DNA of 22,092 nt from Chromera velia (lineage: Eukaryota; Sar; Chromeraceae). The stretch is taken from positions 1-22,092 of the forward strand of contig JAHBMJ010002119.1 of the NCBI GenBank assembly GCA_018398765.1. The letters run 5' to 3'. The translations under genes and the position numbers were made by a program. Positions within the stretch are counted from its first letter, which is position 1. The number at the start of each line of letters is the position of its first letter. This document shows, in pieces, positions 1-10,264 of the stretch. The notes beneath the pieces are model-generated. The model was not told the origin of the DNA. It saw only the letters and a program-made list of their open reading frames with translations, and did no database searches.

Positions 1-92
1 TGTGTGTGTGTGTGTGTGTGTGTGAGTGTGTGTGTGTGAGTGTGTGTGTGTGTGTGTGAGTGTGTGTGTGTGAGTGTGTGTGTCTGTGCGTG
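1..92. repeat. (TG)n microsatellite with TGAG interruptions
   Basis: Almost pure TG dinucleotides broken by occasional GAG steps. The tract ends about 15 nt before the acceptor of the first visible PEX7 exon, so it belongs to the preceding intron, whose start lies outside the window. Confidence 0.95.
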
Positions 93-107
93 GGTTTGCA
101 AGTGCAG

Positions 108-1528
108 GATATTCGGAACCCTCAGAGACCTCTCTCGATCCTCAAAGGACACTCGATGGTCTGTTCGTCTGTAGGTTGAAGGAATTCAGGGGGGGGGGAG
201 TGGAGGGAGCACATATGTCTCTTTGTTGAGTGGGTGGGTACTCCTGGCTGCTGACATGATTCAGCTGTAGAAGGAGGCATTCTGTACTTGGAGCCGAATC
301 CGCATGCATCTTTCCTTTCGCTACAGTGCGTTTCGTTTCTCTTTGGATGTTCTTGTCATGTCCTTTGTCGCCCTGATTCGTTCTTTCCTTCCTCTGCCTT
401 GAGCACCTCATCTGGTTCTTATGTCCTTCCTGTCTCGGCCCTTCCCTCCCCGCTCCCTCCTTCCTTTTTCTTTTACCTCTCTCTTCGTTCTTTCGCCTCG
501 CTCTGTAGATTTCTCCTCCCCTTATGTGTCGACTCTTCCCTCCTATTCCCTCTCTCCTCAGGCCGTGAGGAAGGTGAGATGGTCACCCCACTCTGAGCAG
601 ACCCTGGCTTCGTGCTCCTAGTCAGTCAATCAGGCGTCAGAGAGAGAGAGAGGAAGGCAGATGGATCACTTCAAAGCGCTGGGGGCGTGTTTCAGGAAGA
701 GGCAGTGAGGACTGCAAAAAGAAAGGGGGGAGGCTGCACAAAGTTGAGCCTCTGCATGACTTTCGTCTGTCGCATCTCTGTGATGCATGAGAACACACAC
801 AGCCGCTCCTGGTCCTCTGTTTCTTTCGAGGATGGGAGTGGAATTAGGCGTCGCTCTAGATCCCTCCACTTATTCTCCTAGCTTCCTCATTTCTGTGTAC
901 TGAGGCATATATCCGATTCCTCCCCTCCATGCAGTGACATGAGCGTGGCTGTGTGGGACGCTCTCGCTGGGGCTGTGTTGAAGAGATTCGACCACCACTC
1001 AGGTAGGCTTAAGCGTTCGTGGGTCTTCCTTCTGTCTAAATGCATGTCTGTTTAGGAGTCTGCATTCATTTCTTTTCCCTCTTTTATTGGTCTTTCCTCT
1101 TTGTTCAGACCGACGCATTCTCGCTTTTCTGTGCTCTTCCAATCGTCGCTGCTCCTAACCAGAATCGTGCATTTGGAAGGAAGGTGGGAAAGTAAGGACT
1201 TTCTTCAGGGACGAAGAAACGTTCGTATGCCCAAAATGCTGCTAGTGAAGGGTCTCACTTTCTTCTAGTGAAGGATTGGCAACGGAGTCTGCCAGTCTGT
1301 CTCACTTTCTGTGTGTTGTTTGTGTTTTTGGATCTTTCTGCATGTGTCCGTCTGTGTTCATGCAGAATTCGTCGTGGGCCTAGATTGGTCTCTCTTCGAC
1401 CAGAAGTCAGTCTGTCGTTTTTTCTGTTTAAGTAGCTTTCAGTCAGTTACTCTGTCTGACCATTGAACTCTCTTTCTCTCCAGGCATCTCTTGGGAAATG
1501 AAGAGGAAAAGAAAGAGAGAACGATACG

Positions 1529-1560
<32 letters not shown>

Positions 1561-1572
1561 GTGTGCGTGTGC

Positions 1573-1615
<43 letters not shown>

Positions 1616-1959
1616 CTACAGAGTGGGCCTTCTGTATATCCTACATGTCATGGCAGACATAGGCAGAAGACAATCTAAGCATGGACGAGCAACAGCTGCA
1701 GGCTCTCCATGCATCCTAAGCCTTGTGTTCTTTTTCTCCGTCTCCTTGCAGTGTGCTTGCAACTGCCAGTTGGGACCGGATGATTTGTGTGTGGAACGTC
1801 TTGAAGGACCCCCCTCCGCCCTCCACACGAATGCTCAGACGCACGATGGCCCCCCCTGCTGCTCCCATGGCCCCTTCCTCGGGGCCGCCGAACGGTCAAT
1901 TGCAAACCGGAAGCGGAAGTGCCGGGTTGCCACAGCTACAAAGGACAGATGCCTATTAA
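108..1959 (+). CDS. PEX7: PEX7-like peroxisomal PTS2 receptor, C-terminal part (5' partial)
   Basis: WD40 receptor that binds proteins with the N-terminal PTS2 signal in the cytosol and brings them to the peroxisome import machinery. Five in-window exons join in one frame: 108-158, 562-620, 935-1002, 1366-1405, 1752-1959 (stop included), giving 141 residues. All introns are GT...AG (403, 314, 363 and 346 nt). The joined protein contains DIRNP, ILKGHS, AVRKVRWSPH, LASCSYDMSVAVWD, FDHHSEFVVGLDWS and ATASWDRMICVWN, which match the last WD repeats of PEX7 (human PEX7 has LASCSYDF and HHTEF at the same places) rather than a generic WD40 protein. About 200 N-terminal residues, compared with the roughly 320-residue family, lie left of the window. 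After the last blade there is an extra tail of about 45 residues rich in Pro, Ala and Ser, absent from typical PEX7. The phase at 108 is assumed to be 0. Confidence 0.86.
1529..1611. repeat. (GT)n microsatellite in PEX7 intron
   Basis: GT dinucleotides with GTGC interruptions, inside the last PEX7 intron (1406-1751), about 140 nt before its acceptor. The apparent Cys-Val reading frames across it are not genes. Confidence 0.95.
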
Positions 1960-2520
1960 AAGCACTATTTTAGTATTAAAATAGTGGAAATAGCTAACTA
2001 TTATTCACTATTTTACTATCAACTTGAAGCGTAGCAAACAGTTTAGCGAATAGTAAACATAGTCACTATTCTTACTCTTTTGATCGACGTAGTAAACCGA
2101 TTTTAACATAGCTGTAGTAGTAGTAGTAGGCTCACTCACGTCTGATTTGGTCTAAGCTAGCGTCTAAGAGGCTCCTAGAGAGGCTTGGTCAGTTTGATGC
2201 CGTACCGAAGGTCCAAAGCCACTACATAGATGAGTCATGACTCAATCAATTTATAAAATAGTAACGGTCCTTATAATTTGAAAGGGAAATCAGTCACTAG
2301 ATCAATGACAATCATCAGTCACTGACAGTCTATTAGTTTGAGTATGACACCAAAGCTAGTTGAAAGTTATATATAGAACTATATATAAAATCCGACAGTT
2401 TATAGCATATGTGATAAGATTTAATATAAAAGATCCTAGAGAGGATCTTCGTTAAGGTCTTCTAGAAGATCTTTAATAGATGATCTGGCGGACTTCGGCT
2501 CATTTATGAAATGTTAATTC
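1960..2520. other. AT-rich gene-free segment with clustered palindromes
   Basis: It starts right after the PEX7 stop and is much richer in A and T than its surroundings. No coding frame is convincing. Perfect inverted repeats: 1963-1986 (10-nt arms CACTATTTTA and TAAAATAGTG, 4-nt loop), 2231-2244 (uninterrupted 14-nt palindrome), 2367-2388 (10-nt arms, 2-nt spacer), 2430-2449 (8-nt arms, 4-nt loop) and 2458-2469 (12-nt palindrome). The motif CACTATT also recurs near 2009 and 2060. The PEX7 3' UTR probably ends here; a decayed small DNA transposon (MITE) is another possibility. Confidence 0.6.
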
Positions 2521-3771
2521 AGCTTGTGAAATCGAAGTACAGCCATGCACTGGTAGCACACTCACTTATGCATGCATTTTAATTACACGACACGCCAAAC
2601 ATGCAAATGCATACAGTGAGGTGCACCAAAACAAGCAAGCAGGTCCCTTCATGCAGCCGCTTCAACATGCATGGTTAATTCGATCGATCGAGAGAAGAAC
2701 GTTCCTGCCTGCGGGCTGACCGTTCTCGTGTGTACGGGCAGGCCGAGAGATCGACGATGGATCTGAGACACGGAGGAAGCTAGCCATACGGTCTGACAGA
2801 CAGACTATCAATGACAGATCGACGCAGTCCAGTTGTCACTCCCTGTCTTGCACTCCCTTTCTCTCCCCCCCTTTTCGGTCTCCGTTTATTTCTCTCTCTG
2901 TGCATGCAGGCCACTGCAGGCAAATGCAGATGCGATCTGAAAGCAAAGCAGACGACTCAAACTGGTGATTCTCACAGAGAGAACATTCAAGGGAAGTACT
3001 TACAGGAAGAAAAGAAAAGATCCCCTCTTCTTGCAACGGACAGAAAAAAGAGAACACGGACCACCGCCAGGCTCATTTTCACGTGGTGACATGCACACAC
3101 TGAGACAAGGAAACGCCTGCCACGCATCTTGACTTTTATTTTGTGTTTTGTTGCAGAGTGCGTCGGATTGCTTCTCATGCATAAGGACAGCTGAGAGGAA
3201 TACAGGCACACATCAACTCATGCGGTGGCACTTCTCGAGACACACGTGCTCCTTAAAACGGGATTAAATCGCACATTCATTCTTCCTTTGTGAAAGGAAA
3301 CATTGTCCTCGCAGCTGTTTTTCCCTTGCTTTCTCCACAAACACACACGAAGGACGCACATGCACTTTCCTGACTGCCCGACACAATGCATTAATGAAGT
3401 AGAAGGAGACACTTTACCCTCTCTCCTCACCACGTCTCTCTCTGCCAAGAACCTCAGCCTCCCTCTGTAGTCTAATGCCGAGAACAGGGGCGGGGACTTG
3501 TTATGTCGGTTTCAATAGATGCGTTAAATTAGTTATGCCGGCACACAAACTCTCCCTTGAACTCTCTACGAGTCCCACTTTGTTGAACCCTTTTACATCA
3601 ATCGACTTAGGACATGTCTCCACTCTGTAACGCACTCTCGGGTGTTCAGACAGGGGGGAGGAAGAGAGGACGCACTGCACTTCTGTCATTCCCTGTACCT
3701 GCGTGCGCCCCCCCTTTCTGCTGCTGCTGCTAGTGGGGACTGATCAGCCCCCCTAAGTTCGCGTTGAGTGT
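2521..3771. other. Gene-free stretch between convergent genes
   Basis: No open frame here resembles a protein, and no RNA gene is recognisable. It probably holds the 3' UTR of the membrane-protein gene that ends at 3772. Short CATGCA-rich patches occur around 2540-2670. Confidence 0.45.
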
Positions 3772-4506
3772 TTAGAAGTCTCCGAGGGTGGCATCGGCGG
3801 TCCTTCTGGACTCCTCCTGGTGCTCCTGGGGCTCTGTCTGCTGGTTGAAGGGGTTCGTGGAGACCTTCTCAGTCTCAGTGGCGCTGTCCTTCTTGGGAAC
3901 CTCCTTCTCCTTCTGGTTCTCAATATCGCTCTTCTGAGAAGGTGCAATCTTCTCCTGCTGCTTCTTGGACTGTCTCTCGCAGCACACCTGGAAGAGAAGG
4001 CAGTTGAAGAAGCCGAAGAAAACAGCCAGGAGGGCAGTAGCAAGGGAAGTCAGAGCGCTCCAGCTGAGCTGCTCAGCGAAGGATGTGGGGCAGTTCTCGG
4101 GGATGTTGGGGTAGGGGTTATACTCGCTCTGGAGCATTTCAGGCCTGTCCCAGTACATCATCGCTCCTGCCATCACACCGGCCCAGATTGCGCATGCGAT
4201 CACAACGGGCATGAAGACAGCGAGGGTGCAGAAGATGGGTCCCTTCTTCTCTCTAGCGAAGAAGAACGCGAGGAACATAATGGTCGAGACAAGGAAGAGA
4301 AGGATAGGGGGAACTGCAATGAGGAACTCGACAAGCCACTTCTGCTCAAACGTGCACTCGTCAGAGAAGGAGGTATGAGTCATGATCAGGATAATGAAAG
4401 CAGCAATGCATCCGACGGGGATGATCAGCTGCGCAATCCAGGCCATCTTGCCACGGCACGACAGACGGGCTGCCGGCTTCTTGTTCTGGGTGTCGCCTCT
4501 GGCCAT
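3772..4506 (-). CDS. Four-transmembrane protein of unknown function
   Basis: Single-exon gene for 244 residues; I do not recognise the family. A basic N-terminus (1-20) is followed by hydrophobic segments at about 21-43, 57-84, 90-117 and 147-175. Each of the two loops between segments 1-2 and 3-4 has a Cys (C51, C139), which could form a disulphide if both are luminal. Segment 4 ends in a Cys pair (C176-C177) next to basic residues, a typical place for S-acylation. The tail (178-244) is hydrophilic, rich in Lys, Glu and Gln, and carries one NPF tripeptide (218-220), known elsewhere as an EH-domain ligand in endocytosis. The layout is tetraspan-like, but no tetraspanin CCG motif is present. 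Codons lean strongly to C or G at third positions (Lys is mostly AAG), more than in the neighbours, which suggests high expression. The start at 4506 is the first Met of the frame. A role in membrane traffic or the alveolate pellicle is only a guess. Confidence 0.8.
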   Translation of the reverse strand: MARGDTQNKKPAARLSCRGKMAWIAQLIIPVGCIAAFIILIMTHTSFSDECTFEQKWLVEFLIAVPPILLFLVSTIMFLAFFFAREKKGPIFCTLAVFMPVVIACAIWAGVMAGAMMYWDRPEMLQSEYNPYPNIPENCPTSFAEQLSWSALTSLATALLAVFFGFFNCLLFQVCCERQSKKQQEKIAPSQKSDIENQKEKEVPKKDSATETEKVSTNPFNQQTEPQEHQEESRRTADATLGDF

Positions 4507-5054
4507 TTTTGAAAGCTGAAGAGCGGTTTTGTAACTAAACAGAAAAGATGAGCGCCGACTTCTGAGTGACGAAAGATCGCGAGGTCTTTGTTAAACAACC
4601 AAAGTAAAGCAATGTGGTGAGCAGTTCTATGTTTCCTTGTCTGTCAAACAAAGGAATCCAGCTCGGAATTCTTCTGTAAGACAATTTCAGTTGCAAACTG
4701 CAACACTGCGTCTCGAACAATTCAGTTCCGTGCCCCACAAGATTCAATCAGTCAACTCCGTGCGAACGCTCTGAAGCTGGCCCCGGAAGCCCCGTAAAGA
4801 TTTGAGAGGCACGTAACAAAACCCCAAAACGCGGGTGTAAAATCCACGGTCGAACGCTCGCACGGACTTCGGATATCTTCCGATCTCATGCATGCAGTCT
4901 CCAAAGATTCTCTCATGCAGACTTCTCAAACCTCTCACATCCTCTGAATCCTTTCACCGCAGCTGACAGATTCGCCATCTCATCCCTGTTCTTTCTTTCC
5001 TGAAGGTCTGACACGGAATCTCGTGCGCTTTACAAGTCTTTTGGGAGATACAAG
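4507..5054. promoter_or_regulatory. Divergent intergenic region, possible bidirectional promoter
   Basis: These 548 nt separate the start codons of the minus-strand membrane protein and the plus-strand PAM68-like gene, so both promoters and both 5' UTRs must lie here. No TATA box or other known core element is obvious. The region has no long simple repeat, unlike most non-coding DNA in this window. Confidence 0.5.
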
Positions 5055-5969
5055 ATGGCTGCTCGCGTGTGCAGTCTCCTTCTGCTGCTTCCTGCAGTCT
5101 CTTCTGCCTTCCTTCTTGAAGCTCCTTTGCATTCGAAGCGTCGTGGAGCCTTAAGATGTCCGTCTGCTTCATCTGCGGGAGTGTCCTGCCTGGAGGCCAA
5201 AACGAAAACGGCTGACAGAGAGCGGAAATCGAAGTCGAAGCCTGCTCAGGGGCCGAGGGAGACGTCAGTCTTCAAGGGAGAGACCATCGCTCCTGAGAAC
5301 AAATTTGGACGAAGCCGCGTGAGGTTAACGAAGGAGGAGAAGATCCAGCGGAAGCTTGACAAGACACGAAAGAGAGTCATAAAGGAACAGGGAAAAACAG
5401 GGGGGGCGGAGGCAGTCAGAGACGTTCAGGCGAAGGATCTGGCATCGGATCAGAAAGAGAAGTTGGAATTTGAAGATTTGACCATGAGAGAAGACGCTAT
5501 TGAAAAGTTCTCCAAGATCAAAGGACAGTATGCAGGATCTGTGCCTGAAGAAGTGTCCGACAGGATGCTGGCACGAATTGTTCGGTTTGCCCCTTTGCCT
5601 TTAATCTTTGGTTTGCTACTTTTCCCTTTGAATTCTTACTTGCTTGAGGAATGGGACTTTGGATTAGAGTCCATTCCTCTTGCGTGGTTGACACAGTTCT
5701 GTTTTGTCGTGGGTCTTTTGGGCATTCCCTATGGGATTATTTCCGCTTCATGGGAGCCTGAGGTTGAGGGCAGTGCACTAGGGTGGGAGGAATTCCAAGA
5801 GAACACAATGGGGATAGCTGAGGCGTTTTCACGACAGCAGAAGGACTCCAAGATCAGAAGAACAATGGAGAGCAGGAAGAAAGACAGGGAGGCGGTTGAT
5901 GAAACCTTGAGGTTGTTGGAAGAGGCGGAGGAAGAAAAGAAACAGGCGGCACCACAGAGTCTGTTGTGA
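5055..5969 (+). CDS. PAM68: PAM68-like plastid protein (photosystem II assembly)
   Basis: Single-exon gene for 304 residues. The N-terminus is a bipartite leader: a signal peptide (1-18, poly-Leu core) with predicted cleavage SSA|FLLEAP, then a basic, Ser-rich transit-like stretch (about 19-65). Phe directly after the cleavage site is the hallmark of import into red-type secondary plastids. A basic middle region (about 80-115) and an acidic linker precede the PAM68/DUF3464 core: PEEVSDRM (164-171), two membrane segments (about 178-197 and 210-231) and the signature YGIISASW...ALGWEEF (226-247). In plants and cyanobacteria this thylakoid protein helps early photosystem II assembly and chlorophyll insertion; the same role here is inferred. 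An extra charged, probably helical tail (about 262-304) extends past the usual end of the family. The Met at 5055 is chosen because the signal peptide starts there. Confidence 0.88.
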   Translation: MAARVCSLLLLLPAVSSAFLLEAPLHSKRRGALRCPSASSAGVSCLEAKTKTADRERKSKSKPAQGPRETSVFKGETIAPENKFGRSRVRLTKEEKIQRKLDKTRKRVIKEQGKTGGAEAVRDVQAKDLASDQKEKLEFEDLTMREDAIEKFSKIKGQYAGSVPEEVSDRMLARIVRFAPLPLIFGLLLFPLNSYLLEEWDFGLESIPLAWLTQFCFVVGLLGIPYGIISASWEPEVEGSALGWEEFQENTMGIAEAFSRQQKDSKIRRTMESRKKDREAVDETLRLLEEAEEEKKQAAPQSLL

Positions 5970-6434
5970 TCTTGTCTTGAGAGAGGACCCACAGAAGTGA
6001 ATCGCATTGTTTGTTTGAAGGGACCGATGCAGTAGTCGCTGCTTTGATTGTGGATGTTTCAATGCATCAGTAGTGCTCTGGCCTGATCTAGCCGAGCTGT
6101 ACCGGATATGAATGTTGTGTTGTACAGTCAATCAAGCATTCGTCATTGCCTGTTCAGTGTTATATGGTCACCATGCGTATGTACGAGCCCCTCACGGAAT
6201 CTGCCTGTGCCTGTGCCGGAAGGTCCTTTCATCAGAAAGTCTCTGCGTGCGTTCCTTTCCCTCGCTCTCTGTCTCTTTCTGTGTGCGTGCGTGTGTCGGT
6301 TCTTTCTGTCTTTCTTGACTGTTGTGTGCATGAATATCAGGAGGGAACAGAAAGAAATATACCGTCGATCAGTCTGTCTTTGATTCGTTTTTTTTTGTCT
6401 ATTGTGTATATGAAGGAAGAAGGGAAAAGAAAAA

Positions 6435-6439
<5 letters not shown>
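5970..6439. other. 3' flank of the PAM68-like gene
   Basis: Probably 3' UTR and spacer. It becomes T- and GT-rich to the right and shows no supported gene. Confidence 0.45.
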
Positions 6440-6507
<68 letters not shown>

Positions 6508-6661
6508 CGTGCGTGTGTGCGTGTGTGCGTGTGTGTGTGCGTGCGTGCGTGCGTGCGTGTGTGCGTGTGTGCGTGTGTGTGTGTGTGTGCGTGCGTGTGT
6601 GTGCATGCGTGTGTGTGTGCATGCGTGTGTGTATGCGTGCGTGTGTGTATGCGTGCGTGCA

Positions 6662-6702
<41 letters not shown>

Positions 6703-6710
6703 CTGTGTGT
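6440..6710. repeat. Compound (CT)n-(GT/GC)n-(CT)n-(GT)n microsatellite
   Basis: A run of CT (6441-6472), then about 190 nt of GT with many GTGC and GCAT interruptions, a second CT run (6663-6686), then GT to about 6710. Several frames stay open only because of the repeat (Cys-Val or Thr-His strings) and are not genes. Confidence 0.97.
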
Positions 6711-7016
6711 CCGTCTTTTTTCCCCCCTTCTTTCTCTTCTTTTTGTCTTGAAGCAGAAGATTGACCGTCATGAACGTGTGAACCCAGTGATCACGTGAAA
6801 GTTTGTCGGGAGGTGGAGAGGCAAGGGGCGCTTAACTCTCACCTTTCGGGCCCCTTGCCCACGTCGTTTGATTTTTTGTTCTGTTTTGTTGTCTTTGTTC
6901 TTTCTTTCTTTCTTTTGTGTGTTGTGTACATGAAGAAAGTTAAGAAGGGAGAAGAAGAAACATACAGTCTGTCCGTCTGTCTGTCTCTGAGGATGGGTGG
7001 CGTAGAGAGCCACAAG

Positions 7017-7032
7017 GATCCTCTCTCTCTCT

Positions 7033-7072
<40 letters not shown>
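7017..7072. repeat. (CT)n microsatellite
   Basis: Nearly pure CT with two CCCT interruptions. It marks the switch from the repeat-rich stretch to AT-rich DNA. Confidence 0.95.
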
Positions 7073-7073
<1 letters not shown>

Positions 7074-8121
7074 GTGTTCATTTATGACTAGGATTGGATA
7101 GGATGCTGAATTAGTTGTTAATTATCTTTTCTAGCATAGCATGGCATAGCATTGATGTTAAAGAATTCCGGGTTTTAGTATCTTTTGCTTACTGTAATGT
7201 GAGAGTGATGCCATTATTTCGTATACGTCAACTTGTTATTAGATGCATTCCATTTAGTTTAATTGATTCAATGTGTTTGTCTTTCTTGGTTTTTATGAAA
7301 AGTTTTTAGCCGAGTTTTTTATTTTTCTCAACTTCTAGTTCATATAGCACAGTTAGGATAGAATAGGATAGGATTAATGTCTGGAGGATTGGCCTCCTGC
7401 CCCAATGCCGAGCGCTCGACGTGCGGCGTCCAAGAAAAGCGCATACACGCGTCGGACCTTCCTGGCTGGCCCGCACAGACCAAAAAGACCTGTGCCGCAA
7501 ACTGTTTACGTGCAACTCACTTTATGATTAGTGATTACAGGATTACATTATGTTCGGGGCTGGAGCCCTAGACCTGCGTGCCAGTTATCTGACGTCCGCC
7601 TTGCACCATATATTCATGCACATTATTCCACACCATGCACACATACATATACAACGACCTATGTCACACATCTCATCACGACACATGCATTTCTTACCTT
7701 ACACTTCACTGTGTGCCACTCTCCGTTTTTCATGACAAAGTTACGAAGAACGGTTTTATGCGGCTCTATTGATTAAATTCGGGCGGCATAATGCGGCTAA
7801 TCATCATATAAATCATGCATGCCTAGCTGTCCATACACTGAGACAAACTGATAGAATCATCTGAGTCATCTCAAATTATCATTGAAAAAAAAAATCGATC
7901 TAGAAATCGATCCTCAATAAAATTTAGTTTTTTCGACTGAAATTCTAACCGGTAAAAAAATTTGGATTAAATTGAATTGGGGCAGTTAAAGGGGGTAAAT
8001 ATAGCAAAAAATATATGAAAAGACTGTGGCAAACGGATGGCCTGTCAGCAAGAGCCTGCCGTGTGATTCTCCACGCTAAGCTTAAACCAACAAAATCAGG
8101 AATGGACGAACGTTTTTTGTC
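7073..8121. other. Gene-free, partly AT-rich spacer between convergent genes
   Basis: No frame is convincing. Near 7090-7114 and 7352-7378 are two clusters of GGATAGGAT-type motifs bracketing an AT-rich stretch, and the block at about 7380-7570 has normal GC. The part from 7790 to 8010 is AT-rich with A runs and two closely spaced ATCGAT units (7892-7912 area). The 3' UTR of the minus-strand gene that ends at 8122 should be at the right end. Decayed mobile-element DNA is possible, but no element end is recognisable. Confidence 0.45.
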
Positions 8122-10070
8122 CTATGAGCGTAAACTTCTTTGTTTTCGTCGAGAGGCCGCAACCGCCTCTGCCCCCTTCATGGTGAATTCGGATCTACTT
8201 CTCGGCGTACTTTTTTCGTCTCTGGCATGTTCATTCAAATCTGATAACATTTCGTTCTGAATGTGCACTCCTGTTTCATGCTCTGTGTGATTGCTCCAGA
8301 GATCTCCAGGACGGTCTTCACCCTGTTCGAATTCCTGAATAACTTTCTGAGAAGCAGAAGGTATTGATCGCAAGACCCCTGATACTCTGTTGTTTCTCGG
8401 CGAATTATTCCTCCTTTTGACAGCACCTCCTTTAACTGGAACTGCATCACGATAATCTGAAGGAAGGGCCCCGATGTCTTCCATCTCCTCCTCAAAATCC
8501 CCTGACTCCCCTTCATCTTCCCCCTCTCCTCCGGAGAACGCAAAGGGACCCCTGAGAGAGGCCGTGAATTGCTTATCAAGATGGTCATTTGACCTCTTTG
8601 ACCTCCCTGCAGGCTCATCAGCGAAGAACTCTTCGCCCCTGGCAAGTTTAGAGTTTTCATCATCTTCTTTCCTTTGATGAGATCTGTGTGTTTGCTCCCC
8701 TACAGAATCTCTGCTCCTGTTCGAGCTTTGGGGGCCCCTTTTTTCTTTCAGAGAGGGTACATGTGAGGCAAGCCATCTGTCAGTGCTTTCCTCCTCGAGG
8801 TCGGACTCTGCCTCTGACTCAGAATCCCTGCCCAAGTCTTCTCTTTCTTTTCCCTCTGTGACGTCCTCTCCCTCTCCTTCTCCCTCTTCCCCCCCTTTTG
8901 GAGCACCCTTCTCCCGCCTCCCACCTGTCTCTCCAAGAACCAGCAAGGTCTCTCTCTTGGACAAGCCGAGGTCTGTACACGTCATCTTCAACAGCTGCAG
9001 ACACAGAGGTGGAAGAATCACAAAAGAAAGGAAAGCAAGGAGCAAACAAAACGGAGTAAAAAGAAGAATATCGTCAATTGAGAACGAAATCTTTGCATGA
9101 AGTCACGGTATTCCCATCGGCCCCTTTCTTCATTCTGAAACGAACAGAGACAGACAAAGAACAAACTGAACATCCTGTCAGACAATTTATATCCGGTCTC
9201 TGGATAGATTTTTGAGACCGTAGGGCATCCTCATCGGCCGGGAATGAAAACCAAGCGCTTTCGCTTGCGGCTTGGAGACTTGGAAATGCCCTTATGCACT
9301 CACCCCAACTCACTCACTCACTCACTCACTCACTTTCCTTTGAAAAGTGCTTCTAGGCGCCCGATGTGCTTTGAGGGCCTCTGAGAAGATTGCGTGTGAC
9401 TCCGCAAGGGTCTCTCCCAACGCCTCCACGACTGCAGAGGCCGCAGCTGCGCTCTCGTCGTTGCGAGAGGAGGAAGAGGGCATCGGAGGTATTTCGCTCT
9501 TCTCTGAATCTTCGCTTCTTCTGCCATCCTCCTTCCCCTCCCCACTTCCATGCGCATCCTTCCCATTTCCCCCCACCACCTTTCTGCAAGCCGCCACGAG
9601 GCGCCCCGAGGTGACAAACAGCACACAGAGCTTCTCAAACGGACACCCCCGGACCTTTGCAGACGCAACCCGACGCACTGCGAAGACCAGAGGGGCCCCG
9701 GCAGACAGCAAAGCAGCGTCCAGTTCGAGGGGCTCTTTGGCCTTCAGTCGTTGCACGGAGGCCCAAGAGAGCCCCTGCAGGGATGCCACGAAGACATCGG
9801 AGTCTGCCTCTGGAAGGCGGGACGCAAGGGCCCCGGCAAGAAATGCAAATAGATCCCGGGGGGGGCCCTCAAGCAAGAAGGCCCCGGCAGCAGTGCAACC
9901 CCGGAGCAGCATAAGGAGTTCCGGCCCTTTCCACTCGGATGCTGGTGGTCCTTTCAACGCATCCTCAGCAAGACGTTCAAACAAACGAGAGTTGAAGAGG
10001 CCCAGAGAACCGAACGCAGCAGCCTGCAGAAGCAACACACACACACACACACACACACACACGCGCATTC

Positions 10071-10101
<31 letters not shown>

Positions 10102-10231
10102 GAGAAGCGGTAAATGATCACGTATGGTGAAAAATCAATCGACCCATCGAACAGACAACTTCGAAAGCATGACGAGAGCGAAATGCGATTTTCAAATGTC
10201 GGAATGGAAGGCCCTTTCCGCTTTGACAATG

Positions 10232-10264
<33 letters not shown>

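Noticed and set aside
3820..4512. A 230-codon plus-strand open frame opposite the four-TM gene
   Set aside because: It is the exact antisense of a strongly codon-biased gene. Its Leu/Glu-rich translation mirrors that bias and shows no domain.
6143..6771. Several overlapping frames of 87-201 codons with Cys-Val or Thr-His strings
   Set aside because: They exist only because the CT and GT microsatellites contain no stops.
8995..9045. A signal peptide for a secreted acidic protein starting at 9045 on the minus strand
   Set aside because: The hydrophobic stretch is the pyrimidine tract and CAG of an intron acceptor. Exon 7 starts at 8994 in phase with exon 6.
9347..10117. A 256-codon plus-strand frame opposite exon 6 of the helical-repeat gene
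   Set aside because: Low-complexity Ser/Arg/Pro translation on the strand opposite an exon with clear helical repeats and good splice sites.
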